DNA of 50,590 nucleotides from Deltaproteobacteria bacterium. GTDB lineage: Bacteria; Myxococcota_A; Polyangia; Haliangiales; Haliangiaceae. The stretch is taken from the NCBI GenBank assembly GCA_019237945.1, contig JAFAOG010000568.1, positions 1-50,590 of the forward strand. Direction: 5' to 3'. Shown in pieces: positions 30,694 through 41,845 of this stretch; positions within the stretch are counted from its first letter, which is position 1, and the number at the start of each line of letters is the position of its first letter. The notes under the pieces were generated by a model. It had not been told where the DNA came from, made no database searches, and was given only the letters and a program-made list of their open reading frames with translations. A program made the position numbers and the translations under genes.

Positions 30694-31684
30694 GGGTTTT
30701 CCTTCGCGAGGTACTTCGAGTCGGACTCGAGCTTCTCGAGATCGGCCATCGCGCGGCACGCGCCGGGTTGATCGCCGGCCTGGGCGAGCGTCACCGCGAG
30801 CTCGTACAGCGCGTCGTCGCGCAGGATCGACGCCGGATACAGCGACGGCAGCTTGCGAAACGCGTCGGCGGCGGCGGGGAGATCGTGGAGGTCGTCGCGC
30901 AGGATCTGACCGAGCAGCAGCTGGCCGTCGTCGAGCCAGATCGAGAAGTAGCTGCCGGCGCCGAACGCGACCTCGCGCGTCGCCTCGAGCGCACGCAGCC
31001 GCTCGACGGCGCCCTTCGGATCGCCGAGCTGCCGCGACAGGTTCGCGGACTTCCAGCGCGCGTCGTCGCGCAGGCCGCTCGTCGGATAGTCCGCCGGGAT
31101 GCGGTCGTAGAGAGCGCGCGCGGCAGGCAGGTTCGCGAGCTCGTGCTCGTCGAGCTCGGCGAGCGACCACACGAGGTTGTCGGCGATCTGCGTCTCGGCG
31201 AGCGGCGTCACGAGCTTGCCGATCTGATCGGCGAGCGCGCGCGCGTCGCGGCTGCGGCCGTCGTCGAGGAGCACACGCAGCGCATCGGCTGCGATCGGCT
31301 CGTCGGGCCAGTCGGTGACGCACTTCCACAGCGCGGTCCACGCGTCGACGGTCTTGCCGGCGGCGAGCAGCAGCGTGCCGGCGCGATACGTCGCCGTCGA
31401 GGCCGTCATCGGATCGTCGGTCTTGCCCGGCACGGCGAGGTACACGGCGACCGCCTCGGGCTTTCGATCGTGGCGCTCGAGGACCTCGCCCTCGCCGAGC
31501 AGCGCGTCGCTGCACGCGGCCGTCGCACGCCGTGCCGGCTTCAAGCGGCCGCACTTCTGCTGTGCGGCGCGATAGGCGGCGACCGCTCCATCGACGTCAC
31601 CGGCGTCGGCGCGCGTGTCGGCGGTGACCAGCTCCGGCAGCGTCGCCGGGGCCGAGCACGCCGCGAGCAGCACGAGCAGCGCTC

Positions 31685-31688
<4 letters not shown>
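30678..31688 (-). CDS. TPR-like repeat lipoprotein
   Basis: Lipobox LLAAC; repeated helical A/Y/L-rich units; overlaps F1 start. Confidence 0.8.
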
Positions 31689-32737
<1,049 letters not shown>

Positions 32738-32744
32738 GCGCCCG

Positions 32745-32750
32745 AACGTA
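32745..32750 (-). promoter_or_regulatory. -10-like TACGTT, N7 before ATG (32737)
   Basis: TACGTT-CGGGCGC-ATG. Confidence 0.45.
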
Positions 32751-32765
32751 GCACCGGACCCCGGC

Positions 32766-33224
<459 letters not shown>

Positions 33225-33269
33225 GCGCCGATGTTCGCTACGTCGCTTCGGCGGGGCCACTTTTTCCCC

Positions 33270-34328
33270 CTAGGGGAGGCTTCGCGCCCGCGCGACCGCG
33301 AGGTCGTGGAACGAGACCCAGGGCGTCAGCAGGCCCAGGAGGCCCATGCCCATGTACCAGAGCAGCTGCAGGAAGTAGTGCAGGTTGGCGAACGCGAACG
33401 CGGTCGCGTAGATCGGTAGGTCCTTGTTCGCGGCGCCCGGGATGTAGAGCGAGAGGCCGAGCACCGTGAACCACTGGAACTGGCCGAAGTTGCCGGGCGA
33501 GTTGGGCAGCATGATCCCGACGGCGACGATGCCCATCGTCGCGAGCGCACCGATAACGCTGAGGTGAAACGCGGGGTCGATCATGTGGAAGCCCTTCGCG
33601 AGCACCCATACGCCCAAGCCGTTCGCGAACCAGTACACGACGCTCCACACGACGAACACGGCGAGGTTCTTGCCGTCGTTGAGCACCTCGAAGCCGCGGA
33701 TCATGCTGACGAGCTTGTGCTCGATCGCCGTCGCGAGCTTCGGCGCGAGCCTCGGCAGCAGCGACAGGCGCAGGAAGAACGCGACCGTCGGCTGCGGCCG
33801 GCGCAGCGCGAGCAGCAAGAACACCATCGCGGCCGTGAACACGCCGAGTGCGACCCACGCCGTCGGCATCATCCAGTCGGGTGCGCTGGGGCCGCGCAGC
33901 GAGAAGCACGCGCCGAACACGAGCAGCGAGATGATCAGGCCGTCGACGATGCGCTCGACCGCGACGGTGCCGAGCGCCTGCGTGCCCGAGACGCCGCGCT
34001 GGCGCAGCAGGCCGGGCCGCACGAACTCGCCGAGCCGCGCCGGCAGCGCGAGGATCGCCATGAACCCAACCGACGAGATCGCGAGCAGCGGACCGGTCGG
34101 CAGCTTGACGCCGATCGGCGCGAGCAGGTTGTTCCAGCGCAGCGCGCGGCACAGGTGCACGACGAGCAACAGGCCGAGGTAGCCGCCGAGATACGGCGCG
34201 AAGTCGCCGAACGACAGCGCGTGCCACGCGTGCTCGAGCTGCGCGACCGTCTGGCCGTTCGGCCACACGAAGTAGACGCACAGCGCGAGCATGCCGAGCG
34301 AGAGCACGAGGTTGATCGCGAGCTTCAT
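33270..34328 (-). CDS. Lysylphosphatidylglycerol synthase TM-region / UPF0104 flippase-like protein
   Basis: Polytopic; RPGLLRQRGVSGTQALGTVAVERIVDGL; LPNSPGNFGQFQ. Confidence 0.85.
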   Translation of the reverse strand: MKLAINLVLSLGMLALCVYFVWPNGQTVAQLEHAWHALSFGDFAPYLGGYLGLLLVVHLCRALRWNNLLAPIGVKLPTGPLLAISSVGFMAILALPARLGEFVRPGLLRQRGVSGTQALGTVAVERIVDGLIISLLVFGACFSLRGPSAPDWMMPTAWVALGVFTAAMVFLLLALRRPQPTVAFFLRLSLLPRLAPKLATAIEHKLVSMIRGFEVLNDGKNLAVFVVWSVVYWFANGLGVWVLAKGFHMIDPAFHLSVIGALATMGIVAVGIMLPNSPGNFGQFQWFTVLGLSLYIPGAANKDLPIYATAFAFANLHYFLQLLWYMGMGLLGLLTPWVSFHDLAVARARSLP

Positions 34329-35077
34329 ACGTCAGGGAGCTGGCCGGCGAGGATCGCACGAGGCGCGTGGTCGAACAGCCGGATGACCGCGGCATGGCCG
34401 AGTTTCTTGTCGATCCAGGCGAGCCCTTGCTGGGCTTGCTGGAGGTCGCCGACCTGGTGGGCGTCGGTCGCGACCGCGGCGACGAGCCCTTCCTCGAGCA
34501 GGTGACGCGCGGCCTTCATCTCGCGCTTGCCGTGGAACCCACCGACCGCCGCGAGGTCGACGACGAACGCGCAGTTGTTCCGCAGCTTGCGTGCGAGGTC
34601 GTCGTCGCCCCACAGCGCGTGATAGCGCTCGGGGTGCGCGAGCACCGGGACCTTGCCCGCCATCCGAAACTTGAACAGCTGATCGACCATCGTCGGCGGC
34701 ATCAGCGGCGGCGGGATCTCGACGAGGAACGCGTTGGTGCCGGCGTAGCTCGGGATCGCGTCCGCCGCGACGCGCTGGTAGAATACATCGTCCCACATGT
34801 TCTCGGCGGCGAGCCGGAGCGTCGGATGGCGCGGGTTGCGGAGGCGCTGGAGCGCGGCAAACGTCGCCTCGACGTCGTCCCATGAGGGCAGATACTGAGA
34901 CGCCTTCTGATGAGGGGTCACGCACTGCTCGGTGACCCCCAGCGCGGCGAGGCCGTCGAGCATGGCCAGAGCGGTGGCCTCGTCGGGAGCGCCGTCGTCA
35001 AGCCCGAACAGCACGTGGCTATGGAGATCGACGAAGCCCACCTGGGACGGCGGGTTTAGCGCAGCCTCCAGCGGCAT
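34325..35077 (-). CDS. PHP/CpsB-type phosphatase
   Basis: DLHSHVLFGLDDGAPD, AHPERY, ATDAHQ. Confidence 0.85.
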   Translation of the reverse strand: MPLEAALNPPSQVGFVDLHSHVLFGLDDGAPDEATALAMLDGLAALGVTEQCVTPHQKASQYLPSWDDVEATFAALQRLRNPRHPTLRLAAENMWDDVFYQRVAADAIPSYAGTNAFLVEIPPPLMPPTMVDQLFKFRMAGKVPVLAHPERYHALWGDDDLARKLRNNCAFVVDLAAVGGFHGKREMKAARHLLEEGLVAAVATDAHQVGDLQQAQQGLAWIDKKLGHAAVIRLFDHAPRAILAGQLPDV

Positions 35078-35157
35078 ACAACCGTCCGTGATTGCTCGGC
35101 GTGATCGTGCGTGTTAGAGATCGAAGAGCCCGGGAAACCAGGGCTAAGGGACGTTCC

Positions 35158-35937
35158 ATGGCACAGAGCGATAAGCGCGAGAATTCGGTCCTCTTCTCCC
35201 TGCGGGAGCTCCGTCAGATCGAGGAGAACCGCGTCCAGGAAGAGGAGCACGCGGTCCGCAGCGCCGAAGAGGCTCGCCGCATGGCCCGTGAGGCCGAGGA
35301 GCGCCGCAAGCGCGACGAAGAGGAAGCGAAGATCAAGGCCGAGCGCGATCACCAGCGCCAGATCGAAGAGGCGCGGGTCGCGGCCGAGCGCGAGGCGCGT
35401 ATGCGCGTCGAGTCGGCGGAGGCCGCCGAGCGTGCGCGCCAGCAGGCCGCTCTCGAGCAGCAGCGCCTCCAGCAGGAGATGGAGCTGCGCCGCGCCGAGG
35501 TCGCGAAGAAGCGCCCGACGTGGATGCTCGCCGTCACCGCGATGGCCGTGATCGGCATCGTGATCGCCGGCGTCGTCGGCGTCCGCGCGTATCAGCAGTC
35601 GCAAGAGGACTCGGAGAAGCGCCAGCAGGCCGAGCGCGAGAAAGAGGAGTACGGCAAGCAGGTCAAGGCTGCCCAGGAGCAGGTGGCCAAGGCGCAGCGC
35701 GACCTCGACGAGAACGCCGCGAAGCTCGACAAGGCGATCGCGGACGTCAGCGCGGCGCAGGACGCCGTCGCCCTCAAGGCCGCCCAGGCTCGCCTCCAGG
35801 AGCTGCAGCGCGAGCAGGCCGACATGCGGGCTCGCGTCGAGGCGGCCAAGCAGGCGGCTGCGAAGGCGGAGCGCGCGCGAGGCGTGCACGTCAGCCAGGA
35901 GTGCTTGAACAACCCGCTCGCGAAGGGCTGCCAGTAA
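35158..35937 (+). CDS. Single-TM coiled-coil protein, paralog A
   Basis: Charged coiled-coil, RRAEVAKKRPTWMLAVTAMAVIGIVIAGV TM, second coiled-coil, C-terminal C-x8-C. Confidence 0.85.
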   Translation: MAQSDKRENSVLFSLRELRQIEENRVQEEEHAVRSAEEARRMAREAEERRKRDEEEAKIKAERDHQRQIEEARVAAEREARMRVESAEAAERARQQAALEQQRLQQEMELRRAEVAKKRPTWMLAVTAMAVIGIVIAGVVGVRAYQQSQEDSEKRQQAEREKEEYGKQVKAAQEQVAKAQRDLDENAAKLDKAIADVSAAQDAVALKAAQARLQELQREQADMRARVEAAKQAAAKAERARGVHVSQECLNNPLAKGCQ

Positions 35938-35962
35938 GCAGCGGTTCGCCCGGTGTGGGTAG

Positions 35963-35995
35963 CGGCGCCCCGGAGTGGGCGCCGTTTTCATTTTC
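35963..35995 (+). terminator. Rho-independent terminator
   Basis: CGGCGCCC-CGGAGT-GGGCGCCG then TTTTCATTTT. Confidence 0.9.
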
Positions 35996-36041
35996 GGTCC
36001 GCCGGGCGCAAACGTTTGGCGGGTTGCGGTGTCTAACGATC

Positions 36042-36269
36042 GTGCGCTGCGTGCTGGTGCTGCTCGTGCTCGGGGCCTGTGGGCGCCCCGCGTCGGAGCT
36101 CGACAAGCTGCGCGCCGAGGTTCAGCGCGTGTCGGAGCGTGCGCACGCGGTGCTCGCAAGTGCGCATACCGACGAGGAGCTGCGCGCGGCGCGCCCGAGG
36201 CTGGTCGAGCTGCAGCTCGAGCTGGCCGACCTCAGCGACCGCATCGATCGGCTGCAATCGCCGCGCTGA
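36042..36269 (+). CDS. Small coiled-coil lipoprotein
   Basis: VRCVLVLLVLGACGRPASELDKLRAEVQRV; GTG start. Confidence 0.65.
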   Translation: MRCVLVLLVLGACGRPASELDKLRAEVQRVSERAHAVLASAHTDEELRAARPRLVELQLELADLSDRIDRLQSPR

Positions 36270-36304
36270 CACCGTGTCTTCACCGCATGCAGGAAGCATC
36301 GGTG

Positions 36305-37039
36305 ATGACGTCGCTGCACGAGCTCCGCGCGATCGAGCAGCAGCGAATCGCGGACGAACGCGCGGCTCGCGAGCGCGCCCATCAGGCGGAAGAGGCGGCG
36401 CGCGTCGCGGCGGAGCAGGCGCGGCTCGCGGCGATCGAAGCGCGCGAGCGGGCGGAGCGCGAGGCGCAGCTGCGGATCGAGGAGGCACGGGTCGCGGCGG
36501 AGCGCGAGGCGCGGATGCGCGTCGAGGCGCACGAGGCTGCGGAGCGCGCGCGACTGGCCGCGCAGCTCGAGCAGGAACGGCTCGTCCACGAGGTTGCACT
36601 GCGGCGCGCCGACATCGCGAAGCGCCGGCCGAAGTGGATGGTCGCGGTGACCACGATCGCGGTGGCGGGAGGTCTCGGCTTCGGCGGGCTCGCGATCGAT
36701 CGGATGCACCAGGCCGATGAGGCGCAGCACGCGACCGCGCAGGCCGACGCCGAGAAGGCCGCCGCGAAGAAGGAGGCCGCCGACGCGGTCGCCAAGCTCG
36801 AGGCGATGCAGAAGACGCTCGACGAGCTCGACGGCAAGGTCCGTGAGGCGCAGCAGGCCGTCGCGACGGCGACGAACGCGCTCGAGCTCAAGCAGGCGCA
36901 GAAGCGGCTCGACGAGGCCAATCGCAAGGCCGCGGAAGCACGGGAGCGTGCGGCGGAGCTACAGCGCATCAAGGACAAGCACGACCGCGACCAGAAGATC
37001 GACGTCACGCGGTGTGCGGGCCAGGTCCTCTGCAAGTAG
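36305..37039 (+). CDS. Single-TM coiled-coil protein, paralog B
   Basis: RRADIAKRRPKWMVAVTTIAVAGG aligns to paralog A; alternative ATG at 36287. Confidence 0.85.
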   Translation: MTSLHELRAIEQQRIADERAARERAHQAEEAARVAAEQARLAAIEARERAEREAQLRIEEARVAAEREARMRVEAHEAAERARLAAQLEQERLVHEVALRRADIAKRRPKWMVAVTTIAVAGGLGFGGLAIDRMHQADEAQHATAQADAEKAAAKKEAADAVAKLEAMQKTLDELDGKVREAQQAVATATNALELKQAQKRLDEANRKAAEARERAAELQRIKDKHDRDQKIDVTRCAGQVLCK

Positions 37040-37056
37040 GTGTACGCTCGGTGTAG

Positions 37057-39375
37057 ATGCGCTGGCTCCTCGTCGCGCTCCTCGCCACCTTCACGCTGTC
37101 GCCCGCGTGCGACTGCAACCACCACCACTCGAACGGTCCGGACGCACCACCCGGCGACATCTGCACGCCGGCCTGCACGGGCGACGACGTGTGTCGCTAC
37201 AACACGTGCGTGCCGCCGCCCGAGCCGTGCGGCAGCAATGCGGACTGTCCGGGCGACAAGTACTGCGACGTGCCGAACCACGAGTGCTTGCCGTGGGGCG
37301 TCGGTCCTGGCGGCGGCAGCGATCCGGCGTGCAAGCGCGATCCGGTTCCCGGCGTGTTCTTCCCAGGCGCGCAGTGCGAGTGGGTCGGGCCGCCCGCCGG
37401 CGATCCGTATCCCAACCACGTCAACGTGCTCGCGACGCCGATGGTCGCGACGTTCTACGCGCAGGGCGAGCTGTCGTCGCCGTCGATCGTGTTCACGTCG
37501 TACAACTTCACCGACGGCATCGCGCCGTCCTGCGAGAGCAGCGACCCGAATTACTACGGCATCATTCGCATCATCGATGGTCGCACGTGCCAGCAGCAGG
37601 CGACGATCGCATCGCCGACGCTCGTTGCATCGGCATCGGTCGCGATCGCCGACATCGGTGGCATCGATGCGACGCCGGAGATCGTCGGCGCGCGCAGCGA
37701 CGGCGGCCTCGTCGCGTGGACGCTCAAGCCAACCGGCTGGGAAGTGCTGTGGCAGACGTCCTCGAGGTTCGCCGACACGCTGTGCGACTGGGCCGGCCCT
37801 TCGATCCACGACCTCGACGACGACGGCATTCCCGAGATCCTGTTCTACGGCAACGTCTACGACGCGAACGGCAACGCGCTCGACGAATCGCTCGGCGCGA
37901 CGGTCGCGACCGGCACGGGCTACATCCCCGTCGCGGCCGACATCGACGGCGACGGCCAGGTCGAGCTGATCACGGGCGCCGAGATCTACGTGTGGGACCG
38001 CACCAACAAGAAGTGGCAGCCGAAGCAGGCGCTGCCGGGCGGCGTCGGGCACGTTGCGGTCGCCGACTTCGGCACGTACACGAACGGGATGTCCGATCGC
38101 GCGCATCTCGATGGCATCGCGGAGGTCGCGCTGATCCGCGCCGGCGTCGCGCACGTGTTCGCGCTCGACGGGCGCGAGGTGTTCACGGCGAACCTGCAGG
38201 GCACGACGGCGGGAGCGGGCGGACCGCCGACGATCGCGGACTTCGACGGCGACGGCCGCGTCGAGCTCTCCTCCGCCGGCGCGACGGCCTACACGGTGTT
38301 CGATCCGGACTGCACGGGCACGCCCGATCCGATGTTCTGCGCGTCGATGACGACGAACGGCGTCTTGTGGGCCGATATCTCGCAGGACGCGTCGTCGAAC
38401 GTCACCGGCTCGTCGGTGTTCGACTTCGATGGCGACGGCCGCGCCGAGGTCGTCTACGGCGACGAGTGCTTCACGCGCGTCTACGACGGCCTCACCGGCA
38501 AGGTCGTGTACTCGCGCTATCGCACGTCGTGCACCTGGTACGAGAACCCGGTGATCGCGGACGTCGATGCGGACTTCAACGCCGAGATCGTCAGCACGTC
38601 GAACACGAACTGCTCCGTCGGCTGCCCGGCCGTCGATCCGATCTTTGACGGCGTGCAGTGCCGCGATCCCTCCGACTGCCCGCGCGGAACCACGTGTGGC
38701 CGCGAGAATGCCACCGATACGCTCGGCCGCTGCCGCTGCACGCAAGACAGCGACTGCGGCGGCGACGGCTTTGTCTGCCTCGATCCGATCGCCGGCCCGT
38801 CGGCCGCCGGCAAGGTCTGCCGCGCGTCGCACCCGGCGACCGCCGCCGCGACTGGCGTGCGCGTGCTCGCCGACTCGCTCGATCGCTGGATCAACACGCG
38901 CCCGATCTGGAACCAGCACGCCTACTCGGTCACCAACATCGATCAGTCGGGCAAGGTGCCGCGCACGAGCCAGTGGCTGCAGAACTGGAAGCAGCCGGGC
39001 CTCAACAACTTCCGCCAGAACACGCCGGGCGACGGCGAGACCGCGGGCGCGATTCCCGATCTCACCGTGCGCCAGGCGAAGGTCACGTGCGATGCGGCCG
39101 GTCCCACCGTCACCGCGGAGATCTGCAACCGCGGCACCGAGCCGGTCGCGCCGGGCGTGCCGGTCGCGGTCTACGACTCGAGCGGCGCGGTTCGCTGCAC
39201 GGCGCAGACCGCCCAGCGCATCAACCCCGGCTTCTGCACGACGGTGTCGTGCACGTGGACCGGCGGCAACGGCTCGGGCGACGTCGTCGCCGACGACAAG
39301 GGCGACGGCACCGGCATCGACTACGAGTGCCGCGAGGACAACAACAAGCTCGCGGTCACCGTGCAGTGCCCATGA
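37057..39375 (+). CDS. VCBS/FG-GAP repeat lipoprotein with Cys-rich segments
   Basis: DIDGDGQVEL, DFDGDGRVEL, DFDGDGRAEV repeats; C-rich EGF-like stretches. Confidence 0.9.
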   Translation: MRWLLVALLATFTLSPACDCNHHHSNGPDAPPGDICTPACTGDDVCRYNTCVPPPEPCGSNADCPGDKYCDVPNHECLPWGVGPGGGSDPACKRDPVPGVFFPGAQCEWVGPPAGDPYPNHVNVLATPMVATFYAQGELSSPSIVFTSYNFTDGIAPSCESSDPNYYGIIRIIDGRTCQQQATIASPTLVASASVAIADIGGIDATPEIVGARSDGGLVAWTLKPTGWEVLWQTSSRFADTLCDWAGPSIHDLDDDGIPEILFYGNVYDANGNALDESLGATVATGTGYIPVAADIDGDGQVELITGAEIYVWDRTNKKWQPKQALPGGVGHVAVADFGTYTNGMSDRAHLDGIAEVALIRAGVAHVFALDGREVFTANLQGTTAGAGGPPTIADFDGDGRVELSSAGATAYTVFDPDCTGTPDPMFCASMTTNGVLWADISQDASSNVTGSSVFDFDGDGRAEVVYGDECFTRVYDGLTGKVVYSRYRTSCTWYENPVIADVDADFNAEIVSTSNTNCSVGCPAVDPIFDGVQCRDPSDCPRGTTCGRENATDTLGRCRCTQDSDCGGDGFVCLDPIAGPSAAGKVCRASHPATAAATGVRVLADSLDRWINTRPIWNQHAYSVTNIDQSGKVPRTSQWLQNWKQPGLNNFRQNTPGDGETAGAIPDLTVRQAKVTCDAAGPTVTAEICNRGTEPVAPGVPVAVYDSSGAVRCTAQTAQRINPGFCTTVSCTWTGGNGSGDVVADDKGDGTGIDYECREDNNKLAVTVQCP

Positions 39376-39401
39376 AAAAGGGCCGCCTTGCCGAGCGGCC
39401 C
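39375..39401 (-). terminator. Rho-independent terminator for the 39435..39869 gene
   Basis: GGGCCGC-N8-GCGGCCC, with the U-tract (CTTTTT) on the minus strand. Confidence 0.75.
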
Positions 39402-39434
39402 ACAGTCCAAGCTAGCTAGTGAAAATCGATCGCG

Positions 39435-39869
39435 TTACCAGCCGCAGACCTGCTTCGCGCTGGTCATGACCGCATCCGCGCCGGCCTTGCACGCCGTGGC
39501 GAGGTTCGCCTTCGCCTCGGCCGGCAGGTTCGCCCAGCCCGCCGACGCCTGGTCGTACGCCTGCTTCAGCGCGTCACGCGCCTGTTGAGGCATCTTGTCG
39601 CAAGCCGACAGCTTCTCGATCGCCGCCTTGTACTCGTTGCACTCGGCCGGCAGATCGCCCGCCGCGGCTGGAGCCGCCGCTGCGCTGCCCGCGGCCGGAG
39701 CGGCCGCCTTGTCGGGCGTCGGCGCCATCGCGGCGGAGCCGGTGGCCGTCGTGCCTTCGGCCGGCTTGTCGGCGGCGGTATCGCCGTCCTTCTTCTTCTT
39801 CTTGCAGCCGGTCAGGCCGAGAGTCGTCGCGAGGGCAACCACGGCAAAGAGCGTCGTGAGTTTCTTCAT
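39435..39869 (-). CDS. Ala-rich small lipoprotein
   Basis: MKKLTTLFAVVALATTLGLTGCKKKKK. Confidence 0.85.
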   Translation of the reverse strand: MKKLTTLFAVVALATTLGLTGCKKKKKDGDTAADKPAEGTTATGSAAMAPTPDKAAAPAAGSAAAAPAAAGDLPAECNEYKAAIEKLSACDKMPQQARDALKQAYDQASAGWANLPAEAKANLATACKAGADAVMTSAKQVCGW

Positions 39870-39876
39870 GCCCGAA

Positions 39877-39882
39877 ACGCTA
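39877..39882 (-). promoter_or_regulatory. -10-like TAGCGT, N7 before ATG (39869)
   Basis: TAGCGT-TTCGGGC-ATG. Confidence 0.45.
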
Positions 39883-39918
39883 CGAAGGCTCCGCGGCGCG
39901 CGCTATCGCTTCATCGTA

Positions 39919-41820
39919 CTACTTTGTAAACGCCCGGCGACGATCACGCCGACGACGCAACGTCACGAATACGAGTGCAGCGAGCGCGCCAGAAGACGGG
40001 GCCGGCGCGCCCTGACAGCAGCCTCCGGACTTCTTCGATCCGCCGGGGCCCGCGTCGTCGCCGAACAGCAGATCGCCGGGATGATCCGTGGGCTGGCAGC
40101 CGATCGGCTCGTTCGTCTCGTCCATGCCGCTCGGTCGCGGCCCCCAGATCGGCGTCGGGCAACCGGCTTCGAGCGCGCCGAGATCCGGGGCGGTGCCGAG
40201 GAAGCCGTCGTCGATGTTCGGCAGCAGGACGCCCTTGTCGATCGCGGGCGACGCGGCGGCGAGCGTCGGCGTCATCGGATCGAGCTTGGTGTGCCAGTCG
40301 GCAATGCCCGACATCTGATCCATGAGCAGGCCGTGCGTCTCGCGCCCGCCGGCTTGCAGCGCGGCGAAGCTCGCGTACGTCATGCCGCCTGCGCCGTAGC
40401 CGTACTCGAACTGACCGTCGGGCGCATAGCCGTTGTAGTCGGTCGTCGCGGTGGCGACCGACGGCACGTCCCAGCGCACGGTGTGGCTGTCGGCGATCGT
40501 CGCGGGGCCCTCGAAGATGCTGTTCTCGATCGTGAAGAACTTGGGCTCGTTCGCGGTCGAGCACTGGATCGCGCGCTGATCGCGCAGCACGGTCGTGTGA
40601 TAGATGACCGCGCCGACCGTCGGCGTGCTGCCGTTCGCGTGGAGCTTGAACTCCTCGTCGGCGACGTTGACCAGCACGTTGCGGATCGCGTACGCGGGGC
40701 CGCCGTAGATCGGCTGGAACGACAGCGTTGCGAACGTGTTCGTGAACCGGTTGCGCAGCGCGCGCGTGTTGCGCAGCGAGGTGTCGAGCTCGATGCCGTT
40801 GTCGTACGTCCACAGCACGTCGTTCGCGATGAAGTCGACGGACTTCGCGCCGTCCTGCTCGATCTTCATCGCGTCGCCGAAGCCGGAGATCCGGTTGTGC
40901 GTGACGACGTGACCGGAGCCCTCGAGATGGATGCCGTCATCGTTCGCGTGCGTGCCGTGCACGATCGTGCCGGTGCCGTTGTCGTTGCACGGATCGTCGC
41001 TCGTGTAGACGCACGGCCATTGCACGCGGCCCTCGAGGATGTTGTCGGCGTAGTAGAAGTCGGTCTGGTCCGGCTTGCTGCCGATGCCGAGCGTGACATC
41101 GGAGATGTGGACGCGGCGCACGACGTTGGCGGTCGCGACCTGGGTCTGGAAGCGCAGCCCTCGGTTCGCGTGCACGAGCGAGAGGCTCTCGATGTGGATG
41201 TAGCTGCCGTAGACGTCGATGACATTGCAGCCCGCGCAATTGCCGCCGTCGAGGATCGTCGCGTCGCCGGCGCCGCGCACGACGATCGGATTCTGCGCGG
41301 TGCCGCTCGCGCTCAGCGTGAACGGGCCGGCGTACGTGCCGGCGGCGAGCGTGATCACGTCGCCGGGCTGTGCGGCATTGAACGCCGCCGTCAGCTCCTG
41401 CGCGGTCGACACGGCCACGGCGTGCGGCGACGCGGGGTCACCGGGCACCGGCCGCGTCTTCGCCGTGAGCATCAGCGTCTGATCGACGGAGCCGTCGGCG
41501 TCGGTCGCGTGGAGCTCGATGTCGTACGAGGTATCGGGCGCGAGGTCGAAGATCGAGCCCGCGAAGCCGGGGCCGACGGTCAACCCGGTGACGGCCTCGG
41601 CATGCACGCGCGCGAGCGGCAGGGCATCGTGCCACATGGTCGTGCCGGTCACGCGGTAGCGCACGGCGACCTGCGCGGTGAAGTTGTCGTCGCCGGTGAT
41701 CGGCAGCCCGACGCCGAGGTTGGTGATCGTCGGCGGATCGGACTCGGGCGTTCCGGGATGCAGCACGTCATCCGCGTAGGCGGCGGTCGACAGCGCGGCG
41801 ACGAGGATCAGGGCACGCAT
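39919..41820 (-). CDS. Right-handed parallel beta-helix (pectate lyase-like) exported protein with MYXO-CTERM-like tail
   Basis: Signal peptide; beta-helix repeats; C-terminus GGCCQGAPAPSSGALAALVFVTLRRRRDRRR. Confidence 0.8.
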   Translation of the reverse strand: MRALILVAALSTAAYADDVLHPGTPESDPPTITNLGVGLPITGDDNFTAQVAVRYRVTGTTMWHDALPLARVHAEAVTGLTVGPGFAGSIFDLAPDTSYDIELHATDADGSVDQTLMLTAKTRPVPGDPASPHAVAVSTAQELTAAFNAAQPGDVITLAAGTYAGPFTLSASGTAQNPIVVRGAGDATILDGGNCAGCNVIDVYGSYIHIESLSLVHANRGLRFQTQVATANVVRRVHISDVTLGIGSKPDQTDFYYADNILEGRVQWPCVYTSDDPCNDNGTGTIVHGTHANDDGIHLEGSGHVVTHNRISGFGDAMKIEQDGAKSVDFIANDVLWTYDNGIELDTSLRNTRALRNRFTNTFATLSFQPIYGGPAYAIRNVLVNVADEEFKLHANGSTPTVGAVIYHTTVLRDQRAIQCSTANEPKFFTIENSIFEGPATIADSHTVRWDVPSVATATTDYNGYAPDGQFEYGYGAGGMTYASFAALQAGGRETHGLLMDQMSGIADWHTKLDPMTPTLAAASPAIDKGVLLPNIDDGFLGTAPDLGALEAGCPTPIWGPRPSGMDETNEPIGCQPTDHPGDLLFGDDAGPGGSKKSGGCCQGAPAPSSGALAALVFVTLRRRRDRRRAFTK

Positions 41821-41826
41821 GACGTC

Positions 41827-41832
41827 ATCGTA
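41827..41832 (-). promoter_or_regulatory. -10-like TACGAT, N6 before ATG (41820)
   Basis: TACGAT-GACGTC-ATG. Confidence 0.6.
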
Positions 41833-41833
41833 G

Positions 41834-41839
41834 TACCGT
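41834..41839 (+). promoter_or_regulatory. -10-like TACCGT, N6 before GTG (41846)
   Basis: TACCGT-CATGGG-GTG. Confidence 0.55.
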
Positions 41840-41845
41840 CATGGG

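Noticed and set aside
39375-39401. Hairpin as terminator for the + strand VCBS gene
   Set aside because: No T-tract on the + side; the A-tract upstream makes it a minus-strand terminator, though some bidirectional effect is possible
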